Below are positions 59,814 to 64,000 of a DNA stretch of 64,000 bases, in pieces. The stretch spans positions 1 to 64,000 of the forward strand of contig NW_019776176.1 in assembly GCF_001039355.2 (NCBI RefSeq), in the 5' to 3' direction. The stretch comes from Lingula anatina (lineage: Eukaryota > Brachiopoda > Lingulata > Lingulida > Lingulidae). The position numbers and the translations under genes were made by a program. The notes below the pieces were generated by a model that saw nothing but the letters and a program-made list of their open reading frames with translations, was not told where the DNA came from and ran no database searches. Position 1 is the first letter of the stretch; each line of letters starts with the position of its first letter.

Positions 59814-62800
59814 TTAAGGCGCCATGCCTTCCCACTCCACGAGGTATTGCACTCTCCCATCTGGCGTCACCCTTCTGGCCAGCACAGTGAAACGCTCTCC
59901 CTTTGCCAGTCTATCCACGGCACCGAAATAGTTCTTTACACTGTTCTTTAAGTGATTGAGATTCACCTCAGTTTTGCGCACGCCGTTGATTTGAGCTGGA
60001 TCCACGGCGTTGGTGAATAGCTGAGTTTGTTGTTCTCGGACAGGTGGCTGTGATAAGTTACGACAACGTCCCCTGTTGGGAGACTGTGGCACCTCTTTTG
60101 CCTGCGCCTCAAGATGAGCCAATGCCTCGAGGCGAAGCTTCTCAGCTCGAGATTTTCGCCCGCGTTTCTTCCTCGGGCTGCCGTTTATTGAGGTAGGGGG
60201 CGTGGCGACTAGTCCATTCGTCCTGCCAGTAGCAACATACGAAGCTGACGCCATGACGGTCTGCCCGGTTTGGAGATCTGAAAAAACGGACTCCCCTTCG
60301 TCTTCCTCTTCCTGCGACTGCTCGCTCTCAGTGGCCCCATTTTGGTACCAATCTAAAATCCTCGCCTTTAATTCTATCTGTTCTATTTCTTTATTTCTCT
60401 CCACAACAGTCTTGAAAGGGTGATTGTATCCCTCGTAGCTACTGGGGCGAGGAATGAAGTAATCAAGAGCACTCTGGGATGAAGTTTCCAAATATTCGCT
60501 CTCGTCATCGTCGTTGTTGTTGGTATCAACATCCGAGTCCTCGTCATGGAAATCGTACACAGACATGTTTCCGTTGTAACCTTTGTAGGTAGTGTTGGCA
60601 CTGATAAATCTGCGCATATTTCCCTGAAAGTAAATGAGATTTTTTAATAATCTTCAGATTTCCAGCAACGTATAATCGGTACATGAGCTTGTTGGGTGGC
60701 CTGATATGCTAACATATTATCAAAATTGAGAAATACTCTAGGTGAGTACTTAATAATAAATAACTACTGTAACAAACCTTGGTCTACCTATCACTTTGCC
60801 ATGACCTTTCACTTACCTTCGCATATGCCTTCATCAACATATCCTTGGCTAGTTTAGTTCTTGCCTCTACATCTTCACTGTCACACTTTCTTTTAGGGTG
60901 CTTTGGGTGCTTTAGGGGTATGGGCGAGTTGCTTAAAAAGGAAGGGAATATAGTAAGAAAAATGCAATAAGTTTATCTTAGATCTTATCTATATTTTTAA
61001 AGGGCAACTGCATGGGATTTACCCAGATTTTCCTGAGGAAATAAGAATTTTTCTTGTACTCACAAATCATTTATCAACCCCCCTCTGCACTTGGATCTGA
61101 CCTTCACTTGAATTCATGAAGGTTGATTTAGTTTTAAATAACTGGCCAGTCATTATAACCAGCGACCATCTTCCCAAACTCCAATGGCAATATCAACATC
61201 AGGTACGCTCCAGAAATAATTATTTAAGGGGTTAAATCGTTTTCAAAGTGTATGTAACTTTGTAAGGTTTTATATAAAGCTGTGGATGGCACAACATGAG
61301 CATCTGGGGGATTTTCAAACCCATGGAGAGTACCTTTTAATTCTGAGGCTGGGGTTTCTATTTCAAGTTTGGCAAATATGTAGAGACTGTACAGAACACA
61401 AAAAAGTAATCATACAAATCTGAAAATTCAGAACATGGCTGTTTGTACATAAAATATAGAGTGTAAAGATAAAGAAATATATTTCAACATCGTCTTCTGC
61501 TAAATTTCTGATTGATTTTTCATACCTTTCAATTGGCACAAAAGTTTTTGTTTTTCGGCCTTTCATTTGCAAGTTATTCATAACTTCATCTGTTATTTGT
61601 CCATCTTCTGGGAGAATAACGGTGGGAGCTGGGGGAGGAAGGCGCACCCTCAGACCCCATAAAGTCACTTTCTTCTTGATTTCACGCCCCCATGCAAACC
61701 TGATAAAACAACAACAGTCGTATTGAATATATGGACATAGATAATTTGCCAAAATCAATGCACTATTAATTAAGTAAAATGGGGTTAGATTTCAAAATGG
61801 AAAATTTTATATTAAATCTACTCCTTTAATAACGAAGACAGACAACAAGAACATGTTGGCATCCCCTTCTACCCAGCAGAGTGAAACACTTTCCTTTTGC
61901 CAGTCTATCCAAGGCACTAAAATAGTTTTTTTATGCTGTTTTTCAAGAGATTGAGATTCACCTCAGTTTTGAGCAAATTGTGGGTGATTCAATTAAAACA
62001 ATCAAAGCTTGATAAAAAAAAACTTATCCCATCCATGGCCAAATTCTAAGTTTTCACATTCAGGCAAACTAATTACGCCAATGATAAAAAATGTTACACC
62101 AAAGTAATTCTTTAAATAAGAATTTTAGGTAATTCTTAAAGGAGACAATAAGCTTAATGCTCATTTTGACACCTGGTATAACTACAATACCTCGTTTTAT
62201 TCCCCTGCAGTGTTTCCAGCAAGGTTCTGGCCCTCTCACCACGGGTGGTACTGTCCAGCTGGGAAGTTAATAATATAAATATAATGAGAATTTTGGATTT
62301 CTTATTTGCAGAATATTTGCCCCAAAAATAAACCAAATGCCTATTTCTTAAGAACCATTTTTTCTTCTTATCAAGCTTCATTACTGCCTCAATAAATCAA
62401 CAGAAACCAACATGCAAAGTGAAAGACACTGTAACAAAGACAATCATCAAACAGCAATAATTAGTCCTGAGAAAGTCATATCAACCATCAAAGCATCATA
62501 ATGCTATATTTTTATCAATATGTTTTTGGAATAACATACAAATATTTATTGTTTAGAAGAATTGCAAAATCTGGTTTTGAAGAGCCAACAAAAATTTCAC
62601 AAAAAGCTGAAATTAATTCAATGTGGCCACCCCAATCTGTTAAATCCGATCCTAATATATATTATTCTTCTACAAAAGCAAGCCAAAATTTTTAAAAATA
62701 ATATTATACTCACATGGTTGACCTGTAGTCTCTCCCAGTTCTGGTTTATCCAGGGCATAAAATTCTCATCAAAGTCATAATACTTCTTGTTGTGCTGCAG

Positions 62801-63624
62801 TGTAAGGTTGAACAAGGCAAGCTGGGCCACATCCATCCTAAAATGAGGGCAAGGTCAAAGGGTCAAGGTCAGCACACTGGTTAGTCAAAGTTAAATAAAA
62901 ATTATAGTCAACAAATACCTTACTTTATCAAATGTATTATCTAGATACACTAATATACATTCATAAAACAGATGAAAAACAACACAGGCCAGTTCACAAA
63001 AAATAGTTATAATCTAATACATATAAATTATTATTACATATAGGCTGATGGCAGCCCATACAGTTTTCTATACAAGCTAAAATATTCTACCTTTTTTTTA
63101 GAGAGAGAAATATTTTATTTTAATCTAATTTGATGGTTATTTTGTCTTATCACCACAAAATGATATCAAAAGTTTTAAATACCATTTGAGTTCCAGTCTT
63201 TTGACATACTCAATGCCTCCATTACACATAGTGCAGACAAAAATGTAGAACCTGTCCCCATACAGCAAGGTGTAGCTCAAACACTGGGTACATGCTGGAA
63301 TAACACAGGAATTGTGAACATAATAATCCATAATAATAATAAAAACAATAATAAATTTAATAATAATAATTTCTACAGAACTGTACCACACAATTTGTCT
63401 CAACTAACCATGCTCATCTAAAATTACCAATTTGTCAGAAAGTTTTTTTTTCCAAATTATATATAACTTGCAACACCCTAGCAAAAGCTATACTAAGTTA
63501 CTTGAAAAGGTATTCCTAGATTTGGTTACTGTTTCACAGATGAGGTGAGTAGTTAATGTAATCACACTCACCCTCATGGAACCACTGCCGACAACGACAA
63601 CACTGCAACATTTTCATGTACCAG
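59814..63624 (-). CDS. Pcl: Polycomb-like protein, PHF1/MTF2/PHF19 family, 3' seven exons (partial)
   Basis: Minus-strand exons 63624-63572, 63294-63183, 62837-62714, 62258-62191, 61699-61526, 60931-60817 and 60623-59814 all have GT-AG borders and fit in phase, giving about 484 residues to TAA. The first two encode the second PHD finger ([39 protein letters not shown]). The next exons form the extended-homology region ([29 protein letters not shown]). The last exon has an acidic stretch, a basic [12 protein letters not shown] patch and the diagnostic C-terminal domain ([20 protein letters not shown], then [10 protein letters not shown]). Polycomb-like proteins are PRC2 accessory subunits that bind DNA through the extended-homology region and help place H3K27 methylation in the nucleus. 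The Tudor and PHD1 exons lie right of the window. The gene is convergent with the TRAF gene and the MATH cluster. Confidence 0.95.
61862..61985 (-). pseudogene. Degenerate copy of the Polycomb-like C-terminal exon inside its own intron
   Basis: agtgaaac.ct..c.tttgccagtctatcca, then ttgagattcacctcagttt, match 59880-59985 of the last exon (the LNHLKNSV...[13 protein letters not shown] region), with indels that destroy the frame. It has the same orientation as the parent. Confidence 0.8.
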
Positions 63625-64000
63625 CTGGAAGAGAAAGCATCCATTTAAACAGTAATTTTGATTATTAACACAGACCTTAAAATTTTTTTTTCATTGCAGG
63701 ATTGTTTTCATGTAAATACAAAACCTCTACTTCCCCTGTGAAAATTTGTCTCATTTAATGTTCACTTACTGTTCTCTATTCTTGAATATTTGGTGTATTT
63801 TTTTTTTTTTTTACAGTTCTTATGTAGTTCTGTAATGAATATACAGTTCGAGAACTGTTTTTGGAAAGTCCTTCAAAATGTCCTAGAACAGATTAAGAAC
63901 ATTTTTCATTAACAGAGAAAAACATTATGTTCTAGGACAGATTGAGAACCGTAAGTGAGCGTTTAATGAGACCAATTTTTGCAGGGGTTTATTTTATAGG

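Overview
This is eukaryotic DNA: spliced genes with GT-AG introns of 0.1-3 kb, AT-rich intergenic sequence, many small inverted-repeat transposons, a decayed LINE, microsatellites and two assembly gaps (17135-17690 and 42955-43393), plus five single-N joins. The gene families and the repeats point to an invertebrate animal, probably marine. The sequence alone does not let me name the phylum.

Left part (1-9.8 kb): the last exon of a possible TNF-superfamily ligand on the plus strand, then a two-exon secreted EF-hand protein on the minus strand. The flank and signal-peptide exon of that gene are duplicated about 4.7 kb away, where the copied signal exon appears orphaned. A 949-bp Harbinger-type element with a 3-bp target duplication follows. 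Middle-left (10-17 kb): a duplicated LINE reverse-transcriptase fragment interleaved with a 29-bp minisatellite, then an array of about nine copies of a 161-bp repeat.

Centre (18.3-21.5 kb): the 3' five exons of a TRAF gene of the TRAF1/TRAF2 type (zinc fingers, coiled coil, MATH/TRAF-C). Its RING and first zinc-finger exons were not found; they may lie in the gap or further upstream. Downstream, 21.5-36 kb is repeat-rich and includes a large palindrome.

Right part (36-59 kb): a tandemly duplicated cluster of short TRAF-derived genes that have only a short N-terminus and a MATH domain. Three have intact MATH reading frames (36983-38152, 45610-46301, 51742-53663). Three are broken (about 40.2, 49.9 and 56 kb). 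One is a ghost locus whose coding exon is deleted but whose flanks survive (about 34.6 kb). Nearly every unit begins with a tiny leader ending ATGAG|GTAAG, which splices in phase 2 onto T-GAC/T-GAG/T-GAT. The start codon therefore lies 5 nt before the intron, and unspliced RNA reads Met-Arg-stop in most copies.

Right edge (59.8-63.6 kb): the C-terminal seven exons of a Polycomb-like gene (PHF1/MTF2/PHF19 family) on the minus strand. A TRAF1/2-type gene next to a Polycomb-like gene recalls human TRAF1-PHF19, which are neighbours at 9q33. A piece of the last Polycomb-like exon is found inside the MATH cluster at 48.8 kb, so the tandem duplications included the edge of this gene. The most notable system here is the lineage-specific array of RING-less, splice-started MATH genes between TRAF1/2 and PCL.
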